64,000 bases of DNA from Ophioceras dolichostomum (GCA_003049485.1 PYST01000014.1:1-64000); one strand, 5' to 3'; counted from the first letter of the stretch, positions 1 through 12,177 are shown. Translations and numbers: made by a program. The notes: generated by a model from the sequence alone, not told the origin.

Positions 1-1148
1 GAGGTGCGTCCAAAGTCGAGGGGGTGGGGTGCGGGGCAGAAAAGTGTCCCGGAAGGTGGTTTGTCCCGGAAGGTGATAGATTACGTTATCAGGACACTAT
101 AACTCCAGTGGTCGCCTTATTCACGCCTGTTTGCTGCCTGTCGCCTGTAGCACAGAAAGAGTATACTCCTCCTGCTCAGGGGAAGTTGATACTTCTTTAT
201 CCAACTCTATTGCTCTTAATTTTTGCTGTAGCCTTGTTTTTTTCACACAGGCACTCTATCGGTTGGTATTCACGCTGGAGCACGGCCTGACATTGCATTG
301 CCACTTCGATACATGCTGCATGCTGCAAGTCGGAAGGTTAAGTGAGGCACCACTTTAGTGAGGGGGAAAAAAAAAAGAAGAAACTGCGAAGAACATGGAA
401 TGAACTGAACTCATTGCACTGTCCGGACGAGAGGCAGCCGTCGTCGCAACGCCTTGCTAATCATAGGCACTTTCAATTGTTTACATTCACAACTGACAGT
501 CCAAACGTAACTAGAATCCAGGTGGACATCCTGTTTGGAATTGGGGGGACTGCTTAAGGGGCTCCACAGCCCCCTATAGCGTGCTGCAGCGAGCTGCAAG
601 AAGCGGTCCACACCACGACATCTATCCACTCCAACATCAGGGTTAGGTTTGTTGATTGGCGGCGTTCACTGTCGTGCTGCACTTGATCCAGTTCGCTCTA
701 TCGCTTCTGGGGGGCGCTGATTCAACCGAAGGCCGCCGCCACTGGGCTGCTGGCTGCTCTCAAGGCTAGATATTATCAGTTCTTCTGGGGCCCCATCCAG
801 GGCCGCCCACGTTGAAGCGACCCTGGGTCGCTCTAGCGGGTCGATAACCTGGGGCAGAGCTGGAGCCGACCAGCCAACACATCACCCAACCTCGACTCAA
901 TCTCAACACACTCTCTCGCCGACTTCCTCCCTTATTGCACACCAAAACAATGCACATTGCAATTCGCTTTGTTTGATCTTTGTACATTCTTGCTTTGTAG
1001 CGGAGCTTGTCAGCGATCGATTCATTGCTCATTGCGTGCCAAGTGACTCCTTTATCCTCCCTCGCGCCATAAACACATCTGCGCGTCCCCTTCCCGATCG
1101 TCCTTCGCTCCTCGGTCGGCGGTTCGTTGTGCACATTACAAGCGAGCC
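1..1148. other. 5' flank / promoter side of the first gene, no gene seen
   Basis: Only short open frames without recognisable domains occur here (the longest are about 70-120 codons, on both strands). The last 250 bases before the first gene's ATG are pyrimidine-rich on the + strand, as is common for promoters and 5' UTRs in filamentous fungi. The left window edge may cut an upstream gene, but nothing here reads as its end. Confidence 0.5.
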
Positions 1149-2144
1149 ATGCCGTCCGTTGCCCAAGAGGAGCCTCTCCTGCACCCTTCCAAGAAGCGGA
1201 GACGGCACGACAACGACGACGCCGGCCCGGAGCCGGTCGAAGGCAGCGTACAATTGTACGATGCTGTAGCTTCCAGCAAGCGACCCGGCTACCCGCAACC
1301 AGAGCACATCTTGATCAGGTCGAATGGTCAAGTCTTTCACCACCACCATAATCACAACCACCACCACCACGGCGGGAGCCCCCTGCTCGAAGCCTCCTCA
1401 CGGACTGATTCTCCAGCTAGCCTGCTGTTGACGAGGAAGATCGCCCCTTCACCAATCCCGATTCCGAAGCGGATACGCGTGGAGGACGAGGAGGACAGTG
1501 GAGCATGGCGGTCGCACCAGGGGGGCGGTGGTGTTGGTGTCCAACAACGGCGAATGGCCGTCCCACGTCAGCAGCAGCAGCAGCAGAAAACATCGACAGT
1601 CTCGACGGCGGCACGAGAGGCACATGAAGCTGAAAAGCAGGAAGCCCTCCGGCTAACGAGCGCCAATTCACCACGTCCTTACCCTTCGACTGCCAAGTTG
1701 CCCAGTGGAGGTGCCGCCTCCGCCCTCGCCCCCTGCCATATCTGCAGCCGCAGACCTACGAAGAAGACTGATCTGGTCGACTATTCCGACTGCGAGGGGT
1801 GCGGCCAGCGGGCATGCTACATCTGCTTCCGCGAGTGCTTGGGCTGGTGGGACGACGAGAGCGGCGGCGGTGTCGGCTTGGATCACGACACGGAGAGCGA
1901 AGACGTCCCTGTACTCTCCCAGATGATGATGGACGAGCTGGAGGAAGACGGTACGCTGTTGCGGCCACTAGAAGAAGACCCACGAGGGGGACTTTCTTCC
2001 GCCGTGACACCAACCTCGGCCGCGATTCCCGTCTGGTCAAGAGGGGGAGCGAGCGGCCACCGGCAGAAGATATGCAGTCGGTGCTGTGTCGAGCATGGTG
2101 CGAACGGCGATGTCATTTGTCTGGGATGCCTGCAGCGTCGGTGA
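1149..2144 (+). CDS. Conserved fungal-type hypothetical protein with Cys-rich zinc-binding segments
   Basis: An uninterrupted 331-codon frame starts at an ATG in good context (gagccATGcc). I do not recognise a named family. The N-terminal ~190 residues look disordered: a basic KKRRR patch near residue 16 that could act as a nuclear signal, a His run around residues 63-75, and a Gln run near residue 140. Around residues 196-232 lies a Cys-rich block (CHIC, then CEGCGQRACYICFREC) and at the very C-terminus a second one (CSRCC, then CLGCLQRR). The spacing suggests one or two zinc sites, possibly a split zinc-ribbon or FYVE/RING-like fold. An acidic Met-rich linker separates them. A DNA, RNA or protein-binding nuclear role is inference only. 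No intron is needed. It is the first gene, transcribed towards rpt1. Confidence 0.75.
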   Translation: MPSVAQEEPLLHPSKKRRRHDNDDAGPEPVEGSVQLYDAVASSKRPGYPQPEHILIRSNGQVFHHHHNHNHHHHGGSPLLEASSRTDSPASLLLTRKIAPSPIPIPKRIRVEDEEDSGAWRSHQGGGGVGVQQRRMAVPRQQQQQQKTSTVSTAAREAHEAEKQEALRLTSANSPRPYPSTAKLPSGGAASALAPCHICSRRPTKKTDLVDYSDCEGCGQRACYICFRECLGWWDDESGGGVGLDHDTESEDVPVLSQMMMDELEEDGTLLRPLEEDPRGGLSSAVTPTSAAIPVWSRGGASGHRQKICSRCCVEHGANGDVICLGCLQRR

Positions 2145-3230
2145 CCCTCTGATCAGAGAACCATCCCTTCTCTCAGGCCTCCTTCCGAGGACATCTCGGC
2201 CGGTAGAGATTTCAGGACGCCGCACATCGCCGCTGGGGTGGTGTGCCCGGGGTACTCCTGAGGTCTCTGCCTCTTTCTCAAGAGTGCTGGGCAAAATCGG
2301 CATCGAAGCCCAATCGAGGCGAGACGTCTGCAGGGTTGCGCGGCGGACGGAAAGACGTTCGAGTGGAGCGTATTCGATACCTGCCACTATGCAGGCCACA
2401 AAACACCAACGCTGTCTGCCCTTTTCCCGGCTGTCTCGTGTGTCCTCGGCATACGCATACGCCTTGCCAAACTAGATAATAAGTTCACACAATTCATACA
2501 TGCTGGGAATCTAATATCATCGGGTTTTATCTTTTGTTTACCCTTCACATCATAGCGAGCCTGCCTTGCCAAACGCGCTACGTCCCCCCTCCTACCATCA
2601 CCTACTCTGCACCGCCCACACCCAACCTCCATCCTGCTCCTAAACACACGCACTTCCCAATCTGAGCTGGACGGCCAGCTAAGTCTGAGACATCCACGAG
2701 CCGAAGGAGGGAGACGAAACTCGCCTTCGTGAGGCTAGCTTGGTACTTTGTAGATAAAATGCATTGCCGAAGATGGTCTGAGTGACGACTTTTGTTGAGC
2801 GCTGGGTTGGAGCTCGGAAACTACCTGGAAGGTATCTGGTAAATAGAGAAACCCCCTTTCTGCTGTCACGACCTACAGTCGAAGACTTCCTCCCAACATG
2901 TGCTTAGGGAGTGTCCTTGAAAAGACCATAGCAGCATCGATGGGAGGTGCTTCGTGGTCGAAGGACAGCTGGTGGTTTGGCTTGAATGTCAAATACCAAC
3001 CTCACCACGAATATAACCATGGTATAATGAGTGGAAGAAAACATCCCAATTGAACAACTTGGTGTAAAGAAGTCTATCTAAAAGCTCCTACACCCGCCAG
3101 TACAAGTACAACGTCCCACCCAAGCCGGCTGATTGACGCCCAAACCCCCTTTCACGTTGACCAGTCGCCCACCCGCCACATCTCGCCAGCGGCCCCCCTC
3201 GTCCACCTCTCCGCGACCTCTCTCTCCAGA
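2145..3230. other. Convergent spacer between the zinc-binding gene and rpt1
   Basis: This 1.1 kb lies between two 3' ends. It contains open frames up to about 130 codons (one at 2086-2475), but they overlap the end of the upstream gene or lack any domain. I read the stretch as 3' UTR and spacer for both genes. Confidence 0.5.
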
Positions 3231-4712
3231 TTAGTTGTACTGCATGTACGAAGCGGTGGAGTTGAATTTGAGGTTCCCCTTGATGACCTTCTCCACCGCG
3301 CTCAGGAAGTCCTTCTCGGACGCTACCTTCCTCCTGGCACGGATGGCGAACATGCCGGCCTCGGTGCATACGCTGCGCAGCTCCGCGCCCGTGGCGTTGG
3401 GGCACAGGCGCGAGATGAGCTCCCAGCGGATGTCGCGCTCGACCGACATGCTCTTGGCGTGGATGCGCAGGATGTTGGCGCGGCCCTCGAGGTCCGGGAG
3501 CGAGAACTCGATTTTGCGGTCGATGCGCCCCGGCCGCATGAGCGCCGGGTCCAGCGTCGAAGGGCGGTTGGTGGCGAACATGACCTTGATGTTGCCGCGC
3601 GCGTCGAAGCCGTCCAGCTGCGTGATGAGCTCCAGCATCGTGCGCTGCACCTCGTTGTCGCCGCCGGCGCCGTCGTCGAAGCGGGCGCCGCCGATGGCGT
3701 CGATCTCGTCGAAGAAGATGATGCAGGCCTTCTTGGTGCGGGCCATCTCGAACAGCTCGCGCACCATGCGCGCGCCCTCGCCGACGTACTTCTGCACCAG
3801 CTCACTGCCGATGACGCGGATGAAGGTGGCGTCGGTACGGTTGGCGACGGCGCGGGCGCAGAGCGTCTTGCCCGTGCCGGGTGGCCCGTAGAGCAGCGCT
3901 CCCTTGGGTGGGTCGATTCCTAGGCTGACAAATCGCTCCGGCGAGAGCAAGGGCATCTCGACGACCTCTCGCAGCTTCTCGACCTGCTCCTTGCAGCCGC
4001 CCACGTCACCGTACGTCACATCGGGCTTCTCCTCGACGGTCATCATGGTGACGGAAGCGTCGATCTTGGGTGGCAGCGGCAGCAGGATCTGGTACTTGTT
4101 GCGGTCGACTCCCACGCGCATGCCCTCCTCGATGTCCGTTGGGCTGACCCGGTCGCCGAGCTGCACCACGAACTTGGCGATCTGCTTCACGTTGATAACG
4201 TACTTGCTCTTCGAGTCGTCCTTCTCGTCCGAGATGATCTTAGTACACCGCGCCACCTGCAACGGCTGCTCCTCCGACATCCGTTGCCGGTCGGCGGCGA
4301 CATCCCACAGATGTGGCGGCGCAAGTCCGGTGTCCGATTCCTGACGTGATGTTCGCAGAGTGAGTGATCAGCCGTGGAGAAGAAGACTGATGAAGGAAAG
4401 AAGAGAGACCCGAACGAAACACAGCAACATACCTTGACTCCAATCTTCTCGTCCACGCTCTGCTGCTTCTCTTTTATTTGTTGTTCTAGCTTCTTGAGGG
4501 CCGCTCCGTACGGCGCGGCGCCATATGTCTTCAGCACCTGGATGTCCTCGTCCGAGAGAGGTGTGATCTTCTTCTCCTCTATCTCATCATCGGCGAATGT
4601 CTTCCTGTACTTCTCCCAATTTTGGCCTGTGGCGGAGGGCTGTTTTGCAGAACTAGTGTTAGAACAGAGAGGCAACGCAATGGGCGACGGGGCGGCGAAT
4701 CGGCCTCACCAT
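3231..4712 (-). CDS. rpt1: 26S proteasome regulatory subunit 7, AAA ATPase Rpt1
   Basis: One of the six AAA ATPases of the 19S base, which unfold substrates and feed them into the 20S core. The spliced model has exons 4712-4710, 4639-4433 and 4340-3231 and gives 439 residues, the usual fungal length. The first coding exon is the ATG alone, followed by a GTGAGG donor; the next exon continues PSATGQNWEKY. An N-terminal coiled coil and OB region precede the AAA domain, which has Walker A GPPGTGKT near residue 222, Walker B IIFFDEIDA near 277 and the arginine-finger region MRPGRIDRKIEF near 338. The C-terminus is MQYN, as in yeast Rpt1, and does not have the HbYX form. Introns are 70 and 92 nt. 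It is divergent from cct4 across about 640 bp. Identification is firm; the tiny first exon is inferred from splice sites and conserved sequence. Confidence 0.97.
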
Positions 4713-5351
4713 TTTGGGAATTCGCAGGGGATCTGAGGATCCCTAGAAACAAGAAAAGTAGAAAGTAGAGTAGGAAGGTCCGAATGAGCGACGTGTATAG
4801 AGCTGGGTTCGCTTGGGGTATCGTTAGGCTTGTTGAGATTTCGTTGCGTTGTTGTTGAAAGGGTTCAGGGTGATGTGATGGCCTCGGTTTGCTTTGTGGT
4901 ATTCCTGATGCTTTGCGTTGGGATGGTGAAGTTGATGGTCGTAATCAGCCAGTTGCCTGTGAGCTACCCGTGCGGCGAGGCTGATGCTGAGCTAACCGCT
5001 GAAGCGCTAGCGCCTTCCGGTGGGTCCATGATTCCTTGCATGTATCTGGGCTTCGAAGATACTAGCGGCAGCTGACATTTATCGATATTGAGGAGGTACT
5101 GTCACCCATACAGTACAACGCATCTAAATCGACCCCTGGCACGGGCGGTGTGGAAGAACCTTTTCGCCAGCAGCTCTCAAAAAATACATCCCACTATCGA
5201 TCGCGTTTCTGGAGCTTCCCAAACCCCCACCAGGCAGACATACTACCCAAGTCAGTGACTGACGAACCACGACACAACGCGAAACCAGCCTTGCTCCTCC
5301 CAGAACATCGTCCGGTGCTCCTAGAAGAACCCAAATCATACTTTTGCGAAT
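4713..5351. promoter_or_regulatory. Shared upstream region of rpt1 and cct4
   Basis: About 640 bp separate the start codons of two divergent protein-quality-control genes, so promoter elements are probably shared. A perfect 10-bp palindrome GCGCTAGCGC sits at 5004-5013. I did not find a match to the yeast proteasome element GGTGGCAAA on either strand. The open frame at 4830-5075 has no domain and is probably spurious. Confidence 0.5.
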
Positions 5352-7192
5352 ATGGCGGCTGCAGTACCGGCTGGAGGAGCCACAGCCAATGCGGCTTTCC
5401 GAGTGCGTCGAGGTCATCAACCTTGATACCCAGTCTTTGATCGAGAGCTCTTCGCTGACCAAGTGGCAACACATATAGGACAAGGAAAAGCCAATGGCTG
5501 TGAGGTCCTCAAATATTGTTGCTGCCAGAGGTACGTACGCAACTTCTGTCTCCATGTCTCCTATCAGAATATTCCTCGCTGACACTCGCCTTGTTTGTTC
5601 TTCTAGCTGTCGCTGATGCCATCAGGACATCCTTGGGGCCACGCGGAATGGACAAGATGATTCGCAGCGGGAAGGGCGAGACGATCATAACCAACGACGG
5701 CAGCACCATGCTGAAAAGCATGTCGGTCATGCACCCTACGGCCAAGATGCTGGTCAATCTGTCCAACGCACAGGACGTTGAAGCCGGTGACGGTACAACT
5801 TCAGTCGTCGTCATCTGCGGCAGCTTGCTGGGCGCTGCAGACCGCCTGCTCCAAAAGGGCATCCACCCTTCGGTCATCTCGGAGGCCTTCCAAAGAGCAG
5901 CTGCGGCTGCAGTAGAGGTCCTACACGGCATGTCGCAGCCGATCTCGCTCACGGACACGGCCGCCCTACTCCAAGCCGCCAACACATCCCTCTCGTCCAA
6001 GATCGTGTCGCAGTACTCGAACCTGCTCGGGCCCATGGCCGTCAATGCTGTCACCAAGACGATCGACATCAAGACCGCCGATAACGTCGACCTGAGGAAC
6101 ATCCGCATAATAAAGAAGGTCGGCGGCACCATCGAGGACAGCGAACTCGTCGAGGGCCTAGTGCTTAACCAGCCTGTGCTCAAGAACGCGTCAGGGCCGA
6201 CCCGGATGGAGAAGGCCAGGATCGGGCTGATTCAGTTCCAGCTGAGCCCACCGAAGCCAGATGTAAGCCACAACTCTGTCTCCAACTGACCACGCACAAG
6301 CAGATCGGTTGCTGACACAATTTTCCCCCCTATGAAAATATAGATGGAGAACACAATCGCCGTAAACGACTACCGGCAGATGGACAAAATAGTCAAGGAG
6401 GAGCGCCTGTACCTGCTCAACATGGTCAAGAAGATCAAGAAGGCCAAGTGCAACGTCCTGCTGATCCAGAAGTCGATCCTGCGCGACGCCGTCAACGACC
6501 TGTCGCTGCACTTCCTGGCCAAGACCAACATATTGGCCGTCAAGGACATCGAGCGCGACGAGGTCGAGTTCATCTGCAAGTCGACGGGCTGCAAGCCCAT
6601 CGCGGACATCGACTCCTTCACGGAGGACAAGCTGGGCAGCGCCGACCTGGTCGAGGAGTCCTCGTCGAGCGGCGGCCGCATGCTCAAGATCACGGGCACC
6701 GGCAAGGCCGCGGCGGGAAAGACCATCAGCGTCGTCGTCCGCGGCGCCAACTCGCTGATCCTCGACGAGGCCGAGCGCTCCCTGCACGACGCGCTCTGCG
6801 TCGTGCGCTGCCTCGTCAAGAAGAAGGCGCTGATCGCGGGGGGCGGCGCGGCCGAGATCGAGATGGCCGCGCAGCTGTCGCGGCGCGCGCGCGAGCTCAC
6901 GGGCACCGAGGCTATCTGCTGGAAGGCCTTCGCCGACGCGCTCGAGGTCGTGCCCACCACGCTCGCCGAGAACGCGGGGCTCAACAGCATCAAGGTCGTC
7001 ACCGAGCTGAGGCACCGCCACGAGATGGGCGAGAAGAACGCCGGCGTGAGCATCAAGGCCGGGGGCGTCAACACCAACATCGCGAAGGAGAACGTGCTCC
7101 AGCCCTTGCTCGTCAGCACGTCCGCCATCGAGCTCGCGGCCGAGACGGTTAAGATGATTTTGCGCATAGACGACATTGCGCTGAGCAGGTAG
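5352..7192 (+). CDS. cct4: T-complex protein 1 subunit delta (CCT4), group II chaperonin
   Basis: A subunit of the eight-membered cytosolic TRiC/CCT ring that folds actin, tubulin and other proteins using ATP. Exons 5352-5402, 5479-5530, 5607-6262 and 6344-7192 join in frame to 535 residues, the normal length. The N-terminus (MAAAVPAGGATANAAFR, then DKEKPMAVRSSNIVAAR) is conserved in fungi. The ATP-binding chaperonin motif GDGTTSVVV is near residue 95. The delta-type apical segment includes ERLYLLNMVKKIKKAKCNVL, QKSILRDAVNDLSLHF and DIERDEVEFICKSTGCKP, and the C-terminal equatorial part includes ALIAGGGAAEIEMA and NAGLNSIKVVTELR. Introns are 76, 76 and 81 nt, with donors GTGCGT, GTACGT and GTAAGC. 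The subunit assignment rests on close similarity to human and yeast CCT4 rather than other CCT subunits. Confidence 0.97.
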
Positions 7193-8287
7193 AAGAATGT
7201 GGTTGGGCCGTGCAGGTAGAGATACCCCAAGTAGATAGCCCCGGGCAAGGGAACTTAGAAGTAGTGCCTATGGAATCAAAAAGGATGATCTCTGTCTGAT
7301 CCGAGTTGAAAACAGTGTGCCTGGGAATACCTATCACTTTCCTGAATTCTAAGAAATTCCTCCACGTCCCTTCGTAAAACCTCCGGCCAAAAAGCTTACA
7401 GCTTGAAAGAGTCTGGTGATGAATAAACCTCGAGTCTACGCATCATCCATAGTACGTCTATCTTCGACAGCGATGTGTTAACGGATAGGTCGAGCGGCTG
7501 AGCGGCCGTTAGGGCGATATCCCGGTATGATGGCTGAATGCATTGGAATACGAAGACTTCCGATTGTACTTTACAATACAAAATGATCAAGCAAAAAACA
7601 GCCTCAACAGAAACTGAACAGGCCAAACGATGGGACTGTCTTCAATGCAAGAGGCTTAGAAGTAAGAAGGATCCCGACGGAGGCAGGAGAGAAAGAACAG
7701 CTTGGATCTGTTCCCTCCCTCTTCCACCAAATCGAACGGGGATAGTGTAATGAAACGAGGAGGAAAACCTACGACCAAACAGAATCACCTGGAGCTGGGA
7801 AAATGGGGGTTGTGGATGGGTGGGTGAAAGCAGACCTGGGCTTGTTGAGCGGATGTGGCCTCGTCCGGGAACGAGGCAACCATTTTTTGTCTGATAGAAG
7901 CAAGCAAAAACTAAGGCAGCGTAGATGAAGGTAAGGTTGTGAAAATCGAAGCAGTGAGAATAAAAAACAAAGGCAAATTATGATTGAAGAAGAATCGCGT
8001 GTTAAAGCAAAGTCCAAAGTAAAACAGCAAGAAGGAAGTGTGAAGAACCTTTTTTTTGTCGCCCATGGCTTGCGCAGCTAGAAGCCTCGGAATTCGCACT
8101 CGTTGGCTTGATTTTTCTTTCATTTTTTTTCCTTTTCTTCTTTTTCTTTTCCTTGTCTTCATTCTCTGTCTCTAAGCGTCGTTTCTTCTTCCCAATCTCT
8201 AGTCTCCGCTCTGGCGTCGCTCTCTTCCCTCCTCACAAACGCCGCCCCAGGAGCTGGATGACAGGCTGGCAGGGGTAGTTAGCAAGC
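7193..8287. other. Convergent spacer between cct4 and ars2
   Basis: Two 3' ends meet in these 1.1 kb. The DNA is A-rich from 7760 to 8040 and T-rich from 8100 to 8160 on the + strand. Short frames without domains are the only coding signal. No gene seen. Confidence 0.5.
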
Positions 8288-11246
8288 TCAGTAGTTCAGC
8301 TCGCCACCGCCGCCGCCAGAAACCTGGTCCAGATCCTCGTAGCTCTTGATAGTGCGGCCCTGGATGGCCTCGCGGGGACCGACGGCAGCCCCGCCGCCGG
8401 CACCGTCGCCCCAGCGGCCACCGCCGCCGAAGCCGCCGTATGGCCTGCCGCGACCTCCCATCCCGCCACCAGCATTGTGCGCACCGTCTGGACCACCTCC
8501 CCAGCGCGGGTTCGGGCGACGATCGTAGGGGCCGGAACGGTTGTTGAAGCGACCGCCGCCCACTCCGCCCATGGGGCCTCCCCGCCGGATGGGTCCGCCG
8601 CCGCCGCCGCCGCCTCCAGACCGGTCGTCAGGGGCACCGCCCTGAGCGTGCCAACCAGCCATGGCCTGCATCGGACCTCCGAAAAGCGCGGGAGGGAAAG
8701 TTCCTTGCATGGCGGGGAAGCCCGGCATGGTGAGCATGTTGTTCATTGTGAAGTTCTGAAGGTTGAAGCCACGGGGGGTGCCCGTGGGTGCCTGGCCATT
8801 GGCTGGAGGGAAGTGACCATTGGAGTTCGCATCCGTCCGCGACGGCGCAATGTGTGACGGGTCCATGACATATGCGTTGATCAGCTCGAACTGCGGGCGG
8901 TCGCCAATGTCAGTCAGTACGTGCGGTCGTGCGGTTGCGGTTGGTCAATGCAGCATGAAAGTAGAATCGTGCTTACCTCTTCTTTGAGCTTGTCCATCCA
9001 CTCAGCATGGCGTTTCTCCACATGCTTCCGCCAGAAATGCTCCTCTTTAAAGAGTTTGCTGCAGTCCGGTCCCTTGCACCGCCACTTGTGCTCGTCCTCC
9101 TGTTTGACGTACTTGGCCAGCTCCTCCGAAACTGCGTCCTCGATGGGCTTGCCGCCGACTTTGCGGATATCGATCGAATCTGGTTCCAGAATCTGCATGA
9201 TCTTATCCTCGAACGTCTTGACCCAGTTGTAAGCCCGCTGGAGCTGCTGCTCCGACTTACTCAGCTGCGGACGGAATCGACCCCGGTCGCCCTCGCTGGG
9301 CACCTCGCCCTCTTCGCCCGCCTCTATGGGCTCATTGCGTTTCTTGACTGGGAACGGCTCGCCCAGCGCGCTCGCACGCGCAACTTGCTTCGCGGCAGAA
9401 GAGAGAGTGCTTCTTGGGCGGCGGAGGTGTCCGCCAGGACACTTTCGCGTCAGCTCATGCACCGAGTCGCTCTCGAACACGCAGAAGAAGCAGAAGCCAA
9501 AGACGCGACGAAGGTATTCGATCAGAAGATCCAGCCGCTTCTTCTTAACCAACAGCTCCTCGTCGTCGGCATCCTCATCGTCTACCATACCCTCATCTTC
9601 CTCGTCCTCCTCGCCGGGCTCTGGCTCCTCGGCATCATCCATAGCCTCATCCAGCCCCAGCGACCGCTCCTTCTTGGCCTTCTTAGTGGTCGGGGAAGTG
9701 CCGTCTGCAGACTGTAGGCGACCGGCCATCCTCAGATCTTCAACTTTCTCATCCACCTTCAAGGTGGCATTGAAGTCAGAGCCGAAATCGGCCTCGAACC
9801 TGTCCACGAGACGCCTGACCAGTTTCAAGTCCTTCTCGATACGATCTGGGGAGGAGAAGAGGTCCCAGAGAGCCTTCCTACGAGGGTTGTTGGGAGGATT
9901 GTGGACGCCGACGTGACACACGAAGTCACCGCGCACCTCATCCTTCACCGTCTTGCTGTTGATAGCTTCAAGCGCCTTCTCGGCAGTCGACGTAGGCACA
10001 GGCGACTTCAGGGGCACCTCGCCATCCTCGTCCATGTCGGTGCGGTCGATTGTCGCAGCAGTCTCACCAGCAGGGTGCAGCATGATCCATCCAATCCTAT
10101 GATACCGCTTGCTAGGGTTCGGGTCGCTGAGTGAAAGCCACTTAAAACCGCCTTCACCCTCACCAAGATGCTCCTTGCAGAAGGCTTCGAGGTTCTGCCG
10201 GCTCACACTTGGCGCGATCGTTTTGATCAGGAGGGTGGGCTGGTAAAGATTCTCGTCCCGAAATTCGCTAGCATTGACCGAGACGAGATCGCCCACGCCG
10301 AGAACCTCATTGGCGGCTGTGGCCTCACCCTCCTCCTTCTCAACCACACCACCCTGCCCATTGCTTTCGCTCTTTGAGATGCCCTCCAGGCTGAAGTCGT
10401 CAAAGCTACCAGCATCCAGGTCCTGCTCCCACTGGCGGTAGATTTCCTGCCGGAACTCGTTGAGCTGCTGCCTGATAGGGTCGCGCACCTCCGGGACGTA
10501 GCGCTCTCGGAACCACTGCTCATCCTTGTGCTGCCTGACGAAGGTCTGGGCCATCTTCGCCTGCAGATCTTCCTTGTACTTGTCGTAGGCTGCCTGGATC
10601 TTGGCCTTTTCAGCATCACGCTCGTCCTGGTTGGGGACGCGCGGTCGCTCAGGCTCGCGGCGCCGGCCGGTCCGGACCCGCTCCTTCTCATCTCTGATCT
10701 TCTCCTGTGCCCTCCACCACTCCCCAAAGTATGAGAACCCAACTTGGTATCCAAGCTTGATAGGGTCGGGGAGGGGATTGGACATCATCTGAGCCGCCTG
10801 CACGGGCTCAGGGCCGCCGCCCTGTCCTGGAACATAGCGATCAATATTGGCGGGCGGTGATCCGACCCGACGGCGATCGTCTCGATCACGGTCGCGGGGA
10901 GCCGCGTAATCATCTCTGATCCTGGGCCGAGGCTCATATCGGTCGAGAGCGGCCGGGGAACGAGACCGACGACGAGGGCGGTCGTGGCCTAAATTCGACG
11001 TCGTAAGCAACCTTTCGTAGAAACTAATGCGAAAGAGAGGGCTCAGGTGGCGCGGGTAGGAGAGCGGAATTGGAGAGAGAAAATGGGCATGAACTCACCA
11101 GGCGACCGGCCGCGGTAGAACGTGTCTCGCTCGTCTTTCATTCTCGGGAACGTGTCGCGTTCATCCTTTATCCTCGGGTCATCACGGACGCCCCAGGTCC
11201 TGTCGCCAGGGGAGCGGACCGAGTCTCGGTACGAATAAGAATCCAT
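8288..11246 (-). CDS. ars2: Ars2/SERRATE-family RNA effector protein (zinc-finger C2H2)
   Basis: Members of this family (human ARS2, plant SERRATE, fission yeast Pir2) bind the nuclear cap-binding complex and steer capped RNAs to processing, export or exosome decay. Exons 11246-11099, 10988-8977 and 8890-8288 give 920 residues. The N-terminus is rich in Arg, Asp and Ser (RSRSPAALDRYEPRPR). The conserved SERRATE N-terminal segment (PDPIKLGYQVGFSYFGEWWR) begins near residue 125. A long acidic stretch precedes LLIEYLRRVFGFCFFCVFESDS. The diagnostic C2H2 finger, with CKGPDCSKLF followed by HVEKRH, lies near residues 685-710. The last exon is a Gly/Arg-rich tail (RRGGPMGG, RGRPYGGFGGGG). Both introns have clear donors (GTGAGT, GTAAGC). 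It is divergent from tspO across 1.4 kb, and its 5' side is CT-rich on the sense strand. Confidence 0.93.
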
Positions 11247-12177
11247 GACGCTTCTTACGGCGTCTAGTCACTCTAACGAGGAGCGGAGGGAACCGCAGCG
11301 GGGCAGCTATTATCGCGGGGAAAACAAACAAGGATGACTGTCGCGTCGCTCGCTAGGTTATCTCCTGCGCTGGTCGAAATCTTGAAGGAAAAAAGAGCCT
11401 AATGTTTGGCACAATGATGGCCGTTAGAGAAGTCATTCTGGCGGTATTGGTCAAAGATGAATAGGAGTGTGACGATGAGGAGGAGGATGAAGAAGAAACC
11501 AGAGGCAGGAGAATCGAAGCGGCAACAAGTCAAGGTCTGAGATATAAAAAGCGTGATGATAGAAGGAGCTCCCCGGGACCGAACAAACAAATGGTGACCA
11601 AGATTGCTAAGAGAGTAGGCAGCAAGCAGGATTGGAGGAGAGATATAGGTGTAGAGAGAGAGAGAGGAGAATGAGGGAGAGAGGAGAAGCTGCCGCTGAG
11701 GCGAGCGGAGGGACACGAGCAGGAGAGGAAGCAGGAGGAACAGCAACAATTGGGGACAGGTAAGGCCGCGTGCATGTGCGAGCAAGGTAACTGCACGGCG
11801 ACCACAATGGAAGGAGAGGGAATTGCGAAAAGGGATGATGAAAACGAACGCAAAGGTTCTGCGCTACGAAGCAACAGACTTGGAGCGGCGGGCTGACGTG
11901 GGAAAAAAGATGAGGTGCTCTAGGAAAGGAAGAACGAACAATTGCACCGAGACGCGCAAGAACAGGCGCCTCGGAGGAAAAGAGGGATGAGTGGCTCTGA
12001 ACCTCGACAGAGCCTAAATCCACTTCAAACCTCTTCCCACCAGATTCGTGATGGAACTTGAACGAAGGGAATCTTTGAAGGTTGGTGAACTGCGCGTGAT
12101 GCACGGTCAGAATTGGGATCGCTTGCCACTGTCATTGCTATGCCAGGCCCACTTACGCCACATGTCAAGCCACGTCT

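Noticed and set aside
3459..3923. Long antisense frames inside rpt1, cct4, eif3m and the ArfGAP gene
   Set aside because: Shadows of GC-rich coding sequence in other frames; the sense products are clearly conserved.
11399..12104. Hydrophobic Leu/Ser-rich minus-strand frames, up to 165 codons, that look like membrane proteins
   Set aside because: They arise from the CT-rich promoter side of ars2. Three overlapping frames show the same bias, which is typical of pyrimidine-rich DNA rather than a gene.
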